This document shows positions 42,148 to 50,321 of a stretch of 64,000 bases of DNA, piece by piece (position 1 is the first letter of the stretch; every line of letters starts with the position of its first letter). The notes under the pieces are model-generated. The model saw nothing but the letters and a program-made list of their open reading frames with translations. It did not search any database and had not been told where the DNA came from. A program made the position numbers and the translations under genes. Source of the DNA: RGIG4097 sp964599875 (GTDB lineage: Bacteria > Bacillota > Clostridia > Christensenellales > CAG-917). The stretch is from contig CAZRHE010000004.1 of the NCBI GenBank assembly GCA_964599875.1, forward strand, positions 28,242-92,241, given 5' to 3'.

Positions 42148-43251
42148 TTATTCCGCTTGATTTTGTGCGTAGTTGAACGCTACGGTGCCGTTGATGCCGA
42201 CTGCGAGGTCGTCGTTTGCAACGTCATACTTCGCTTGACCGTTGATTGCCGCATTGCCGTTGAACGCATATTCGGTGCCACCATAAGTCACTTTGACGTC
42301 GATTGCGACGGAGCCGTTAAGGTCGAGGCTGTATTCTTCACCGTCTGCGATTTCAGCACCCGCTACGTTGACGACTGCTTTGAAGTTCGCCGCCACGGCA
42401 ACGCCGAGGTTGAGGTTTGCAGAACCTTCGACGGTCACGATTGCGCCGTATTTACCTTCCGCGAGTTTGCCGATTTCGATAGAAACGCTTGCATCGAAGG
42501 AATCGAGTGCATCCGCGCCGATTTCGAGGACAACGTTGCCGTCTTTGGTCGCGCTTGCGGTGAAGTCAACGCCTGCGATACCCGTGCCGAGAGTGAAGTT
42601 GAACGCAACGGAGCCGAGGTCTGCGTCGTATGCCGCAGTGCCGCTGAATGCGAAGAGTTCGACTTCTTCACCGTTGATGGTCGCATTGATGGACGCATCG
42701 TAGTTGAATTCTTTGCTTTCGATGTCTTTGCCGTCTTTAATATTCATGTAAAGAACGTAATCGTTTGCGACTTCTTCGTTGGTTTCAGGATCGACGGAAG
42801 TGACGGTAACGACGATTTTGGTGTTGTAGCCGTCTTTATCGGATTCTTCGGTCTTGACTACGACTTTGCTGTCGCCGACGAATTCTTGGACTGCCTCCAC
42901 GCCTTTTTCGATGATGGGTTCGAGAGCGTTTTCGATGATGGGTTTCACACCGTTGAGTGCGGTATCAACCATTCCGCCGACGATAGTACCGAGACCGGAC
43001 ACGCTTGCGCTTGCGTCAAAATCAAGGTTGAAGCCTTCTTCGAACGCGTCTTCGTCTTCAGCCGCAGAGCCTGCGATTCCGCCGTTCATATAACTTGCCG
43101 CCGCCGCTACCGCAGTACCGATGGTTTCCGCGTTGGTGCTTGCTACGGGTTCGTCTTCTTTGTTGTTGTTGCAGCCGACGAATACGCAGAGAGAGAGTGC
43201 GCATACCGCTACGATTGCGATGATTGCAATAAGTGATTTTTTGAGTTTCAT
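42148..43251 (-). CDS. Putative lipoprotein, beta-repeat type, sigma-factor-associated
   Basis: 367 residues. Signal peptide with lipobox FVGC (Cys near 27) followed by an Asn/Glu/Asp tether. The rest is Ala/Val/Gly/Asp-rich with alternating strands (FDASASVSGLGTIV, ATKDGNVVLEIGADALDSFD, VTVEGSANLNLGVAVAANFK), suggesting an extended beta-sheet or lipid-cradle fold. Only Cys residues in the signal peptide and lipobox. No enzyme motif, family unknown. It is preceded by the same promoter motif as the ECF sigma operon directly upstream, so it is a likely target of that sigma factor. AAGGAGATAAAGTT is the ribosome site. Confidence 0.75.
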   Translation of the reverse strand: MKLKKSLIAIIAIVAVCALSLCVFVGCNNNKEDEPVASTNAETIGTAVAAAASYMNGGIAGSAAEDEDAFEEGFNLDFDASASVSGLGTIVGGMVDTALNGVKPIIENALEPIIEKGVEAVQEFVGDSKVVVKTEESDKDGYNTKIVVTVTSVDPETNEEVANDYVLYMNIKDGKDIESKEFNYDASINATINGEEVELFAFSGTAAYDADLGSVAFNFTLGTGIAGVDFTASATKDGNVVLEIGADALDSFDASVSIEIGKLAEGKYGAIVTVEGSANLNLGVAVAANFKAVVNVAGAEIADGEEYSLDLNGSVAIDVKVTYGGTEYAFNGNAAINGQAKYDVANDDLAVGINGTVAFNYAQNQAE

Positions 43252-43282
43252 AACTTTATCTCCTTTTTGTTTTCACTATATA

Positions 43283-43309
43283 TAACAAATTAAAAACGAT
43301 TTTTGCCAA
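43283..43309 (-). promoter_or_regulatory. Putative ECF-sigma promoter of the lipoprotein gene
   Basis: Minus strand TTGGCAAAAA (43309-43300), 11 bp, TTGTTA (43288-43283), then TATATA. Matches the motif before the sigma gene at 44931-44957 in sequence and spacing. It lies just past the anti-sigma stop codon. Confidence 0.65.
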
Positions 43310-43327
43310 GATTTAGGGAAAATTTTT

Positions 43328-44389
43328 TTAATTCGTTTTTTTCGCTTTCAATTCCGCCTTGAGCAAAAGTTCGATATCGAAGTCGAATTCGCCGTCCCCG
43401 TCGCAAAGGTCGAGCAAAAAGTTCGTCGCTTTTTCAAGCCCGTCGGTGCTCTTTATCACGTCAAGCAGTGCGGTCGCCGCGTCGCTCGTATCCTCGACGC
43501 CGATATAGTTGAGGAACATTCCTACGCATTCGCTTGCCTCTTGCGCCGCCGCGTACAATTTCGCATAATAGTCGAAATCTATGGTGAGCGAGGGTTTGTA
43601 ATCTTTTATCACGTCCACGAGCCCTTGCGCTGTTTCTACAACCTTTTTAAGCACGTCGTTATATTGCGCATTGATTTCTTCTGCGTATTTGCGGAGTTTT
43701 TCTTCGTCGAAATCGTTGATGAGTTTGTTGATTGCGTCCGCGTCGAGTCCGCTCAAATCAACGTTATCAAGAAGTTCGCGCGCTTTGCTTTCAAGCGCGT
43801 CTTTTCCGCCGAAATTGAAGTTTAACGACACGTCTGATGAGGATAAAACTTCGTTTTCGTTGATTTTCGCATTTATCGCGCTTTCGACTTTGCTTATAAT
43901 CGCGCTGTCCGAATTGCACACGGTGAAGTCCGCTTTTCCGCCTTCTTTCAAATATCCGAGGCTTGCCGACAACTCCACGATTTTATCCGCCGCGTCCTCT
44001 ATCGTCGTTCCCGTAAGGTCAACGCCGTACAGCACGATGACTGCGTCTTCGTTGAGTGCGGTGACTTCCGTCACTATTCCGTCCGCGTTTGCGGTTATTC
44101 CGAAAGACGGGTTGATCGACAACGCCACGTAGGTGTCGGACGGGACTATGGGTGCGGATTTATCCTTTCCGCCGAGCCCGAATCCGAGACCGAATCCAAG
44201 CCCTATACACACGACGAGCATTGCCGCTATCATCGAGTATACGTATCTTCTCGGCGCGCGTCTGACTTTGGGAGTTTCTTCCTTTTGCTCCGTATTAGAA
44301 GGCATACGGCTCATGATTTTTGCCTTGACGTCTGCGGACGGAAGAACGTTTTCCGCTTGTCTTTTCAACGCTTTTTCGATGTTTTTCAT
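43328..44389 (-). CDS. RsgI-like anti-sigma factor
   Basis: 353 residues. A cytosolic N-terminus (about 1-48, with an SADVKAKIMSRMP helix) precedes one helix (YSMIAAMLVVCIGLGFGLGF). The first extracytoplasmic domain is clearly RsgI-like: YVALSINPSFGITANADG, VTALNEDAVIVLYG and AADKIVELSASLGYLKEGG. The C-terminal 200 residues are mostly helical (DALESKARELLDNVDLSG, NAQYNDVLKKVVETAQGL), probably the sensor. In Clostridium thermocellum such proteins sense polysaccharide and release SigI; here the partner is an ECF-type sigma factor whose stop overlaps this ATG by 4 bp. Confidence 0.82.
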   Translation of the reverse strand: MKNIEKALKRQAENVLPSADVKAKIMSRMPSNTEQKEETPKVRRAPRRYVYSMIAAMLVVCIGLGFGLGFGLGGKDKSAPIVPSDTYVALSINPSFGITANADGIVTEVTALNEDAVIVLYGVDLTGTTIEDAADKIVELSASLGYLKEGGKADFTVCNSDSAIISKVESAINAKINENEVLSSSDVSLNFNFGGKDALESKARELLDNVDLSGLDADAINKLINDFDEEKLRKYAEEINAQYNDVLKKVVETAQGLVDVIKDYKPSLTIDFDYYAKLYAAAQEASECVGMFLNYIGVEDTSDAATALLDVIKSTDGLEKATNFLLDLCDGDGEFDFDIELLLKAELKAKKTN

Positions 44390-44913
44390 TCGTCGCTACC
44401 TCCTTCTATTTTTTGTTTGAGCACTTTGAGTGCCTCTTGATATCTGTACGTCACCGTCGACGTCGGCATGTCCAGTAATTTTGCCACCTCTCGCCGCTTG
44501 TAGCCCGCTATGGCGCACATGACGAGTATTTTGAAGTCTTCTTCCGAGAGAACCTTTTCGGCAAGAGATATAAGCCCTATGCTCTCGTCGTCGGGGAGCG
44601 TATCGCTCCCGAGCGCCCTCTCGTCGAAATCCGTAGGCAACTCCCGTTTTCGCTTGTTATATTCGTTTATCGCAAGCCGTTTCGCTATCGTAGTGAGCCA
44701 GCCGAGTGCGTTGCCGCCGTTATACGAACTTATGCTTTCAAGCGCTTTGACGTAGGCGTCTTGCATGACGTCTTCGGACGCCTGCTTGTCGTGAAGAACA
44801 CCGTGCACGACGAAAAAAACCACCTTGTACGTATTGTCGTACACGTAGTCGAAAGCGGATTTATCACCTTCTTTCAATCGTGTCATCGCTTTGTCAAGCG
44901 TTTCTTTCTTCAT
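44386..44913 (-). CDS. ECF-type RNA polymerase sigma factor
   Basis: 175 residues. Sigma region 2 (SAFDYVYDNTYKVVFFVVHG, then SEDVMQDAYVKALESISSY) and region 4 (KILVMCAIAGYKRREVAKLL, MPTSTVTYRYQEALKVLKQK) are both present, joined by a short acidic linker (DERALGSDTLPDDE). It directs RNA polymerase to alternative promoters and is held inactive by the membrane protein encoded immediately downstream. TAGGAGAACTT gives the ribosome site. The motif at 44931-44957 suggests it transcribes its own operon. Confidence 0.92.
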   Translation of the reverse strand: MKKETLDKAMTRLKEGDKSAFDYVYDNTYKVVFFVVHGVLHDKQASEDVMQDAYVKALESISSYNGGNALGWLTTIAKRLAINEYNKRKRELPTDFDERALGSDTLPDDESIGLISLAEKVLSEEDFKILVMCAIAGYKRREVAKLLDMPTSTVTYRYQEALKVLKQKIEGGSDE

Positions 44914-44930
44914 AAGTTCTCCTATATATC

Positions 44931-44957
44931 TAACAATCGAAAACGGCTTTTTGCCAA
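44931..44957 (-). promoter_or_regulatory. Putative ECF-sigma autoregulatory promoter
   Basis: Minus strand TTGGCAAAAA (44957-44948), 11 bp, TTGTTA (44936-44931), followed by GATATATAG. Same elements and spacing as at 43283-43309. Confidence 0.65.
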
Positions 44958-45025
44958 CGAAACTTCAAATTTTTTCGATTTTTTAAAAGCCGTCCTTATT
45001 CTCTTTACGCGCGTGTGCGCGACAA

Positions 45026-45056
45026 TATAATAATAACCGCCGTCAGCGGTTATTTC
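45026..45056 (-). terminator. Probable terminator of pyrE
   Basis: AATAACCGC (45032-45040), CGTCA loop, GCGGTTATT (45046-45054); on the minus strand an AT-rich tail ATTATATTG follows, with a weak T run. Confidence 0.55.
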
Positions 45057-45064
45057 GGATTCCG

Positions 45065-45694
45065 CTACTTAATCTCTCGCCAATTTTCATCGTAGGGATT
45101 TTCTCGGAACGCAAGTATTCGTGCTTTTTCTTTTTCGGATATTCTCCCCGTCGCGACCGCCGCGTCAACGACCTCGTCGAGAGTGCAAAGGCTTACGTTT
45201 TTGACGGATGCGTTTTTCATCGCGTCTTCCCCCTTCTTCATCCCGTAATTCAGTATAGATACCATTCCGAGGACTTCCGCTCCCATCTGTCGCAACTGCG
45301 CCACGCTTTCAAGCACGCTCTTTGCGGTGGAAATAAGGTCTTCTATAACCACTACTTTTTGTCCCGCTTCGAGTTTGCCCTCGACTTGTCTACCCTTACC
45401 CGTGCCGCCTATTCTGACGTATCCCATGGGTAGAGCCAGCGTATGCCCCACTATCGCCGCATGCGCTATACCAGCCGTCGCAGTGCCCATAAGACACTCG
45501 CAATCGGGATATTCGCGTTTGACGCACTCCGCAATGGCGTATTCCACCTTATCTCGCAACTCGGGAGAGGTGAGGATAAGTCGATTGTCCGAATAAATCG
45601 GACTCTTCATTCCGCTCGCCCAAACGAAAGGCTTTTCGACGTTGAGTTCGACCGCGCCTATTTCAAGCAGTCCTTTTGCGATTTCGTCGTACAT
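45065..45694 (-). CDS. pyrE: Orotate phosphoribosyltransferase
   Basis: Makes orotidine-5-phosphate from orotate and PRPP in pyrimidine synthesis. 209 residues. PRPP-binding loop VVVIEDLISTAKS (about 113-125), flexible-loop region YVRIGGTGKGRQVEG, and N-terminal orotate-contact FVWASGMKSPIYSDNRL. GAGGAGG precedes the ATG. No other pyr gene is adjacent, so the gene stands alone under its own promoter. Confidence 0.95.
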   Translation of the reverse strand: MYDEIAKGLLEIGAVELNVEKPFVWASGMKSPIYSDNRLILTSPELRDKVEYAIAECVKREYPDCECLMGTATAGIAHAAIVGHTLALPMGYVRIGGTGKGRQVEGKLEAGQKVVVIEDLISTAKSVLESVAQLRQMGAEVLGMVSILNYGMKKGEDAMKNASVKNVSLCTLDEVVDAAVATGRISEKEKARILAFRENPYDENWREIK

Positions 45695-45718
45695 AATCGA
45701 CCTCCTCTTGACGTAAAA

Positions 45719-45747
45719 ATTATATCACACGCATGCGTATATTTCAA
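45719..45747 (-). promoter_or_regulatory. Promoter of pyrE with a palindromic spacer
   Basis: Minus strand TTGAAA (45747-45742), 17 bp, TATAAT (45724-45719). The spacer holds the 10-bp palindrome ACGCATGCGT (45729-45738), a possible operator. Confidence 0.75.
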
Positions 45748-45927
45748 GAAATTTATGTCCTTTCGCTCTCGTATCCGTCGACGGAGCGTGCAACGATATA
45801 AAGTTTTATGCGCACTCATTTGCGCCAACTAATATAATCCACCTTTATTTGCGCCGCGCCGAATAGATTCGTCTTCTGCCGTCCCCGATTCGCCGTTTTG
45901 CGCCATATCAAAAATAACTCGCAAAAA

Positions 45928-45958
45928 AACAAAAACACCGCGGTTGCGGTGTTTTGTG
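45928..45958 (-). terminator. Terminator of the two-gene membrane operon
   Basis: AAAACACCGC-GGTT... stem pairing with GCGGTGTTTT, followed by TGTTTTTTTG on the minus strand, 17 bp after the stop codon at 45975. Confidence 0.8.
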
Positions 45959-45974
45959 TTTTTTTAGTTTGCGG

Positions 45975-47864
45975 TTATTCCGCGATTTCGTCGAGCACGA
46001 CGTCGTCGAAAGTTTCTTCGTCTTCGGGTTGCTCTGCCGCCGCTTTTTTCGCATCTTCTCTCTTCTTTTCGATTTGCGCGCTAATCGTGCCGATTGCGAA
46101 TACCATCACGACTGCGACCGCACCGAAGATGAGGAGCAAGTTTCTGAGGGACATGACGCCGCAGATGGTGACGAGCAGGTGACCGCTTTCCATCCAAGTC
46201 ATGTATTGATAGCCGAGATAACCTTGTTCGATTGCTTGAGGAATGAGGTTGATTTCGGTTTGACCTTGGTCGTTGTAGCAGAGAGAGAGATACAATCTTT
46301 GACCGTTGGTCGCTTCGACGATGACGTTTTCAAGGTTTCCGTTGAGGATTTCTTCACCCTTGGAGAGGATTTGTGTGTCTATTATATCCCAAACCAATCC
46401 CGTTGCGTCTTCCAAGCCCATATCTAATCCCGCAAGGAGGTCGCCTATCATTGCTTCGAGGTTGCCCATGCTTGCGACTGCCATAGGATCACCGAGCATA
46501 TCGAGGACGCACCAAGTGACGAGCCCTTCGACGTAACCGCCTTCTTCATAAACGAGATAGGAGTTGCCGTCGCTTGCTTCGTACATCCCGGTGCTGACGC
46601 CGTTTACGTATTCGATATTCTTGTTCTTGCTTTGAATTTCTTCTGCGATTTCAGGCTTGTGCATATAGACGAAGTAACCGCCCATGGTGTCTTCTTTGCC
46701 GTCTGCAAGGACTTTGATTTCGCTGAAATTCGTCGCGTCGGTCACGGTGTAGTGATCGTTGAGGATGAGGCGGAGGACGACGGGGATAGTCATACGGTTG
46801 CCCGTTGCGTATCCGAGACCGCAGTCATCGTTGAGAGGGAGATATCCGTCGAGGTCCATGGATGCATAGTTCTTCGTATAAATCCAACTCATCTTTGCAT
46901 TGCCCGAAGTTGTTGCTTGTGCAAGCATACCGGTGGTTTGGACGCCTTCTTCGCAGAGTTTCTTGTAAGTTGCGGAGTATTCGTCTACGAGAACGCGGCA
47001 AAGTATATGTCTTCTTGCGGTGACGTAATCGGATTCCGCACTACGATAGAGAGTGAACGTATCGCTCGCGTTCTTTTCAACTCGCACGTAGTGTCCGTCC
47101 TCTTGCGCCCATTTGGACTTAATTTGAGGCTTATTGACCGCATCGAACGCATAGTCGTAATCGGTCAAGATATAGTTGGTGTAAATCCAATCGTAAAGTT
47201 CGATATCGAGTTCGCTAAGGCCTTTGGTGCATTTGCTTTGGAGATAGACTTTGCTCTCCTCGTCATAATCGAACCAGTCGTTTGCGTTTTTCTCGTATTC
47301 GTACACTTTGTCGAGGATATCCGCGTCGTTTTTGAGTACGTCGTAAGAGTTGCCGTCATAGTTGCCGTTGACGAGGTTCAAACGGATATATTGACGGGTG
47401 TAGCCGATGATTCTGTCCGCTTGATATTCATAGTTGTTGTAAAGGTCTTCGACGAACAAAGTCTTCGAGGACAAGCCTTGGATGACGTCGGGGAATACGA
47501 GGTCCATCGCAAGACCGAACACGCCGGTAAGGACGACTACGCAGATAAGCATAGATACCGTTCTTTGCATCGCTTTTCTCTTCGTGCCTTTGCGGTTGAC
47601 GATGAGTGCGACGATAAGGAAGATAAGTCCGAACACCGCCATAATGATTGCGCCGACGTAGGGCCAGAAACTATAGTACGGTGCGCTGTCCCCTATCTTG
47701 TAGCAGATAAGAAGGGAAAGAGCAATCATCACGGGGAAGGTAAGCACGTAGCAGATTGCTTGCGCCACGCGAAGTCCCGCAATGCCTTTGACGGGTGCTT
47801 TTTTGGTGTTTTTCTTTGAGGTTGCTTCGGGGGTAATTTCAGATTTTTTATTCTTCTTACTCAT
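45975..47864 (-). CDS. Large membrane protein with extracytoplasmic domain, second of a pair
   Basis: 629 residues. A Lys-rich cytosolic N-terminus (MSKKNKKSEITPEATSKKN) leads to three helices (about 32-58, 66-88 and 101-123). About 420 extracytoplasmic residues follow, rich in Tyr, Asp and Asn (LYNNYEYQADRIIGYTRQY), then a final helix (NLLLIFGAVAVVMVFAIGTI, about 575-600) and an acidic cytosolic tail (EQPEDEETFDDVVLDEIAE). I chose ATG 47864, with GAGGAGGTG upstream, over the frame from 47897. Its layout mirrors that of the upstream partner, four bases away, so the two probably form a complex. No family or catalytic site recognised. Confidence 0.72.
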   Translation of the reverse strand: MSKKNKKSEITPEATSKKNTKKAPVKGIAGLRVAQAICYVLTFPVMIALSLLICYKIGDSAPYYSFWPYVGAIIMAVFGLIFLIVALIVNRKGTKRKAMQRTVSMLICVVVLTGVFGLAMDLVFPDVIQGLSSKTLFVEDLYNNYEYQADRIIGYTRQYIRLNLVNGNYDGNSYDVLKNDADILDKVYEYEKNANDWFDYDEESKVYLQSKCTKGLSELDIELYDWIYTNYILTDYDYAFDAVNKPQIKSKWAQEDGHYVRVEKNASDTFTLYRSAESDYVTARRHILCRVLVDEYSATYKKLCEEGVQTTGMLAQATTSGNAKMSWIYTKNYASMDLDGYLPLNDDCGLGYATGNRMTIPVVLRLILNDHYTVTDATNFSEIKVLADGKEDTMGGYFVYMHKPEIAEEIQSKNKNIEYVNGVSTGMYEASDGNSYLVYEEGGYVEGLVTWCVLDMLGDPMAVASMGNLEAMIGDLLAGLDMGLEDATGLVWDIIDTQILSKGEEILNGNLENVIVEATNGQRLYLSLCYNDQGQTEINLIPQAIEQGYLGYQYMTWMESGHLLVTICGVMSLRNLLLIFGAVAVVMVFAIGTISAQIEKKREDAKKAAAEQPEDEETFDDVVLDEIAE

Positions 47865-47868
47865 TTTC

Positions 47869-50043
47869 TTACACCTCCTCGATATTTTCGACGTCAATCG
47901 AGGCTTCGTCCTCTACGGCGTCCGCGCCCTTTTTGGATTTTTTAGCCTTTTTGGATTTGACTTCGACTTGACCGGTTGCCCAGAGCACTTCTCTGTCCGC
48001 CGCGATATAGTACATTGCGGTGAAGAAGAGTGCGAACACGGCGAACGTCATGAGCATATCTCTTACGATGAGAATGGAATACATTGCGGGTTTGTAGGAG
48101 ATATCCGTTTTGAGTTGTTGCACTGCGGAGAGGTCTGCAAGTCCGTGAGAACTATCGTAAGAACCGTCGCCAAGGTCGGAGCCGATAAGACGGCAACCCG
48201 CCATATAACCGTGCGTACCGCCTTCGTGGGTCGCTCTCATAAATTCGGAATATGCTTGCGCGTATGCGTTCTCTGCGATTTCAAGTTCGCTTGCGTTTTC
48301 CGCAAGTTCGTCCGCGTAGAAATCGTATGCGGGAAGGATGACGGGGGATTCGAAACTATAAAGGGTTTCGAGTATGCCGACTATCATCGCGTCGAATGCT
48401 TCTTGAGAATTGTCTTCCGCCGTCGCAGAGAGTCCGAGCATGGTAATCAAGGATGCGAGTGCGTCGTTGTTGATTCCGATATAATCGAGCAAGCCTTTGA
48501 CGGATGCAAGACCGAATTCGTCGTCGAGGACGAGCGCATATGCGTCGGATTTGCTTGCGAGGGACGCCGTGACGGTCAAGAAACCGTCGGTGGTGCCGAT
48601 AGCAAGGTTAAGGGATTTGATATCGTCGGAAAGCAAACTGTTGATGACGGGAACGAGGGATTCGTCAAGAACCAATCCGAGTATGTCGCTCAAACTGAAC
48701 GAAAGAGTCTTGAACGAGGAAATGCCTCCCAAAAGACTTCCGATCGCTTCGAGTCCGCCGACGTTTTCACCGAGAGCGGAAAGAATCGTGTTGAGTTCGC
48801 CTGCGGTGAGGGAATATCCCGCTGCCGCCGCCATTTCGGATTCGTACAACGCTCTGATATACGCGTCGTCGTTGTCGACGTAATAACTTTCGAGTTTCGC
48901 GTTTGCGTTCTTGAGGATTTCTTCCTTGAGGTCGTCTTCTTCAAGTTCGCCGCCTGCCGCTTTGTATGCAGCATATGCCGTTTCCATGTCGAGTTGCGCT
49001 TGATAGTACGCTTCGAGAATGTTGAGAGCAACGTCTATATCATAGATATAACCGTCTGCGAGAAGACCGTTTTGATTGTAATATGCAAGACCGTAGTGCC
49101 CTTCGGTTTTGGTTGCTTGATTGTTTTCGTCGACGTTTACGAATTTGTCGCCGTTGTACCAAACGAAGTTCTTATATGCAACGACTTTGTCGATGTTGCC
49201 GTATTCGGTAGGCATGATTTGTTCATAAACTCTTGCGTACACGTTTGCGGTAATGGTTTGTTCGTTTTCACCGTTGATATCTTTGACGGTGATTTCTTTG
49301 AACCAATATCTGTTTTCGACGGGTTTATAATTATCGGGATTGAAGGTTACGTCTACTCTGACGTGATCTCCTTCGTCGCCGACGACGCCGTTTGCGTTAT
49401 AATCGAATCCCGCAACGGTGAAGATAGGATCGTCGTAATAAAGCGCTTGGTTTGCAAAGTTCGCCGCTTCGGACAACTTCATATCGCCGTAGTACGGGAT
49501 ATTGTAAACGCGGAGGAAGTCTTCGACGTCGTCGATGAGTTCGTCCGTGTAAGAAGTTCTGAGGCCGTTGCCCTCTTCGCCGCCGGTGTTGTAGCGATAA
49601 TAAGAGAGTTGGTCTTTGTAGTCTTTCACGGTGACGGTGCCGTCGAGTTTGCCCGCTTCGATTGCGATTTCGTCAACCTTCGAGGTGTAAATCGCGTCGA
49701 TGACGAACACGGGAACGAGAAGGACCACCAGCATGACCGCTATAACGACCATCGCTCTTGAACGACGATTCTTGATTGCCATGCTGCAAATGATTTGAAC
49801 GAGGCCTATGACCACCCAAATCGCGAGCGCAATCCAAACGCCGTACATTGCGGGGGAATTGAAAAACACCTTTATCATCTGGCTGAGTGCCGCGTCGTTG
49901 CCGTTGCCCGCGAAGGGATAACGACCGTAAAGTTGGGACGCAAGCGTCATGACAGCGAGAAGAAGAAGGGGCATTCCGAGGCAATAGTAGATGACTTTCA
50001 ACGTACGGAAAAGTTTTACTTTCTTGATTCGTTGTTGCTCCAT
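47869..50043 (-). CDS. Large membrane protein with extracytoplasmic domain, first of a pair
   Basis: 724 residues. Helices near 15-36, 68-92 and 97-118, then about 530 extracytoplasmic residues with mixed content (YYRYNTGGEEGNGLRTSYTD; helical Ala/Leu repeats near 400-520), a helix at about 660-685 (DMLMTFAVFALFFTAMYYIA) and a Lys-rich then acidic tail (KSKKAKKSKKGADAVEDE). Same topology as the protein translated next. AAGGAGAATATT precedes the ATG. The 5' leader begins with a perfect inverted repeat (50116-50135). Function unknown; a surface complex is the simplest reading. Confidence 0.72.
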   Translation of the reverse strand: MEQQRIKKVKLFRTLKVIYYCLGMPLLLLAVMTLASQLYGRYPFAGNGNDAALSQMIKVFFNSPAMYGVWIALAIWVVIGLVQIICSMAIKNRRSRAMVVIAVMLVVLLVPVFVIDAIYTSKVDEIAIEAGKLDGTVTVKDYKDQLSYYRYNTGGEEGNGLRTSYTDELIDDVEDFLRVYNIPYYGDMKLSEAANFANQALYYDDPIFTVAGFDYNANGVVGDEGDHVRVDVTFNPDNYKPVENRYWFKEITVKDINGENEQTITANVYARVYEQIMPTEYGNIDKVVAYKNFVWYNGDKFVNVDENNQATKTEGHYGLAYYNQNGLLADGYIYDIDVALNILEAYYQAQLDMETAYAAYKAAGGELEEDDLKEEILKNANAKLESYYVDNDDAYIRALYESEMAAAAGYSLTAGELNTILSALGENVGGLEAIGSLLGGISSFKTLSFSLSDILGLVLDESLVPVINSLLSDDIKSLNLAIGTTDGFLTVTASLASKSDAYALVLDDEFGLASVKGLLDYIGINNDALASLITMLGLSATAEDNSQEAFDAMIVGILETLYSFESPVILPAYDFYADELAENASELEIAENAYAQAYSEFMRATHEGGTHGYMAGCRLIGSDLGDGSYDSSHGLADLSAVQQLKTDISYKPAMYSILIVRDMLMTFAVFALFFTAMYYIAADREVLWATGQVEVKSKKAKKSKKGADAVEDEASIDVENIEEV

Positions 50044-50115
50044 AATATTCTCCTTTTTTCAGATTTCGGTCACTTCCGCGTCGAAATCGGCGGCGTGACT
50101 TCTATCAATGTTGCT

Positions 50116-50135
50116 CCAATATATTTTTATATTGG
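50116..50135. repeat. Perfect 20-bp inverted repeat at the transcription start of the membrane-pair operon
   Basis: CCAATATA, TTTT, TATATTGG. It begins two bases after the -10 box on the minus strand, so it could be an operator or a 5'-terminal mRNA hairpin that protects the transcript. Confidence 0.7.
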
Positions 50136-50137
50136 AT

Positions 50138-50166
50138 ATTATATCACATATAGTTTACTTTTTCAA
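50138..50166 (-). promoter_or_regulatory. Promoter of the two-gene membrane operon
   Basis: Minus strand TTGAAA (50166-50161), 17 bp, TATAAT (50143-50138). The untranslated leader is about 87 nt, long for this window. Confidence 0.75.
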
Positions 50167-50249
50167 TATCAAATTTCAACTATTTTGTCATAACCATATT
50201 TTGTGTAATTTAACCGACAAAAACACAAAAAATGCGTAACAAGTCGGCA

Positions 50250-50278
50250 TTGACTATCTTGAAAAAGAGGGATATAAT
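50250..50278 (+). promoter_or_regulatory. Promoter of gdhA
   Basis: TTGACT (50250-50255), 17 bp, TATAAT (50273-50278), then AAGGAGAG and ATG 50322. This places the start well inside the longer frame beginning at 50232. Confidence 0.85.
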
Positions 50279-50321
50279 TTTATCAATAAATACGGCGTCT
50301 GCTGTGATAAAAGGAGAGATT

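Noticed and set aside
47782..49761. 659-codon open frame on the plus strand
   Set aside because: Antisense to the membrane-protein pair; its Phe/Asp/Val-rich sequence is the usual product of reading such genes backwards.
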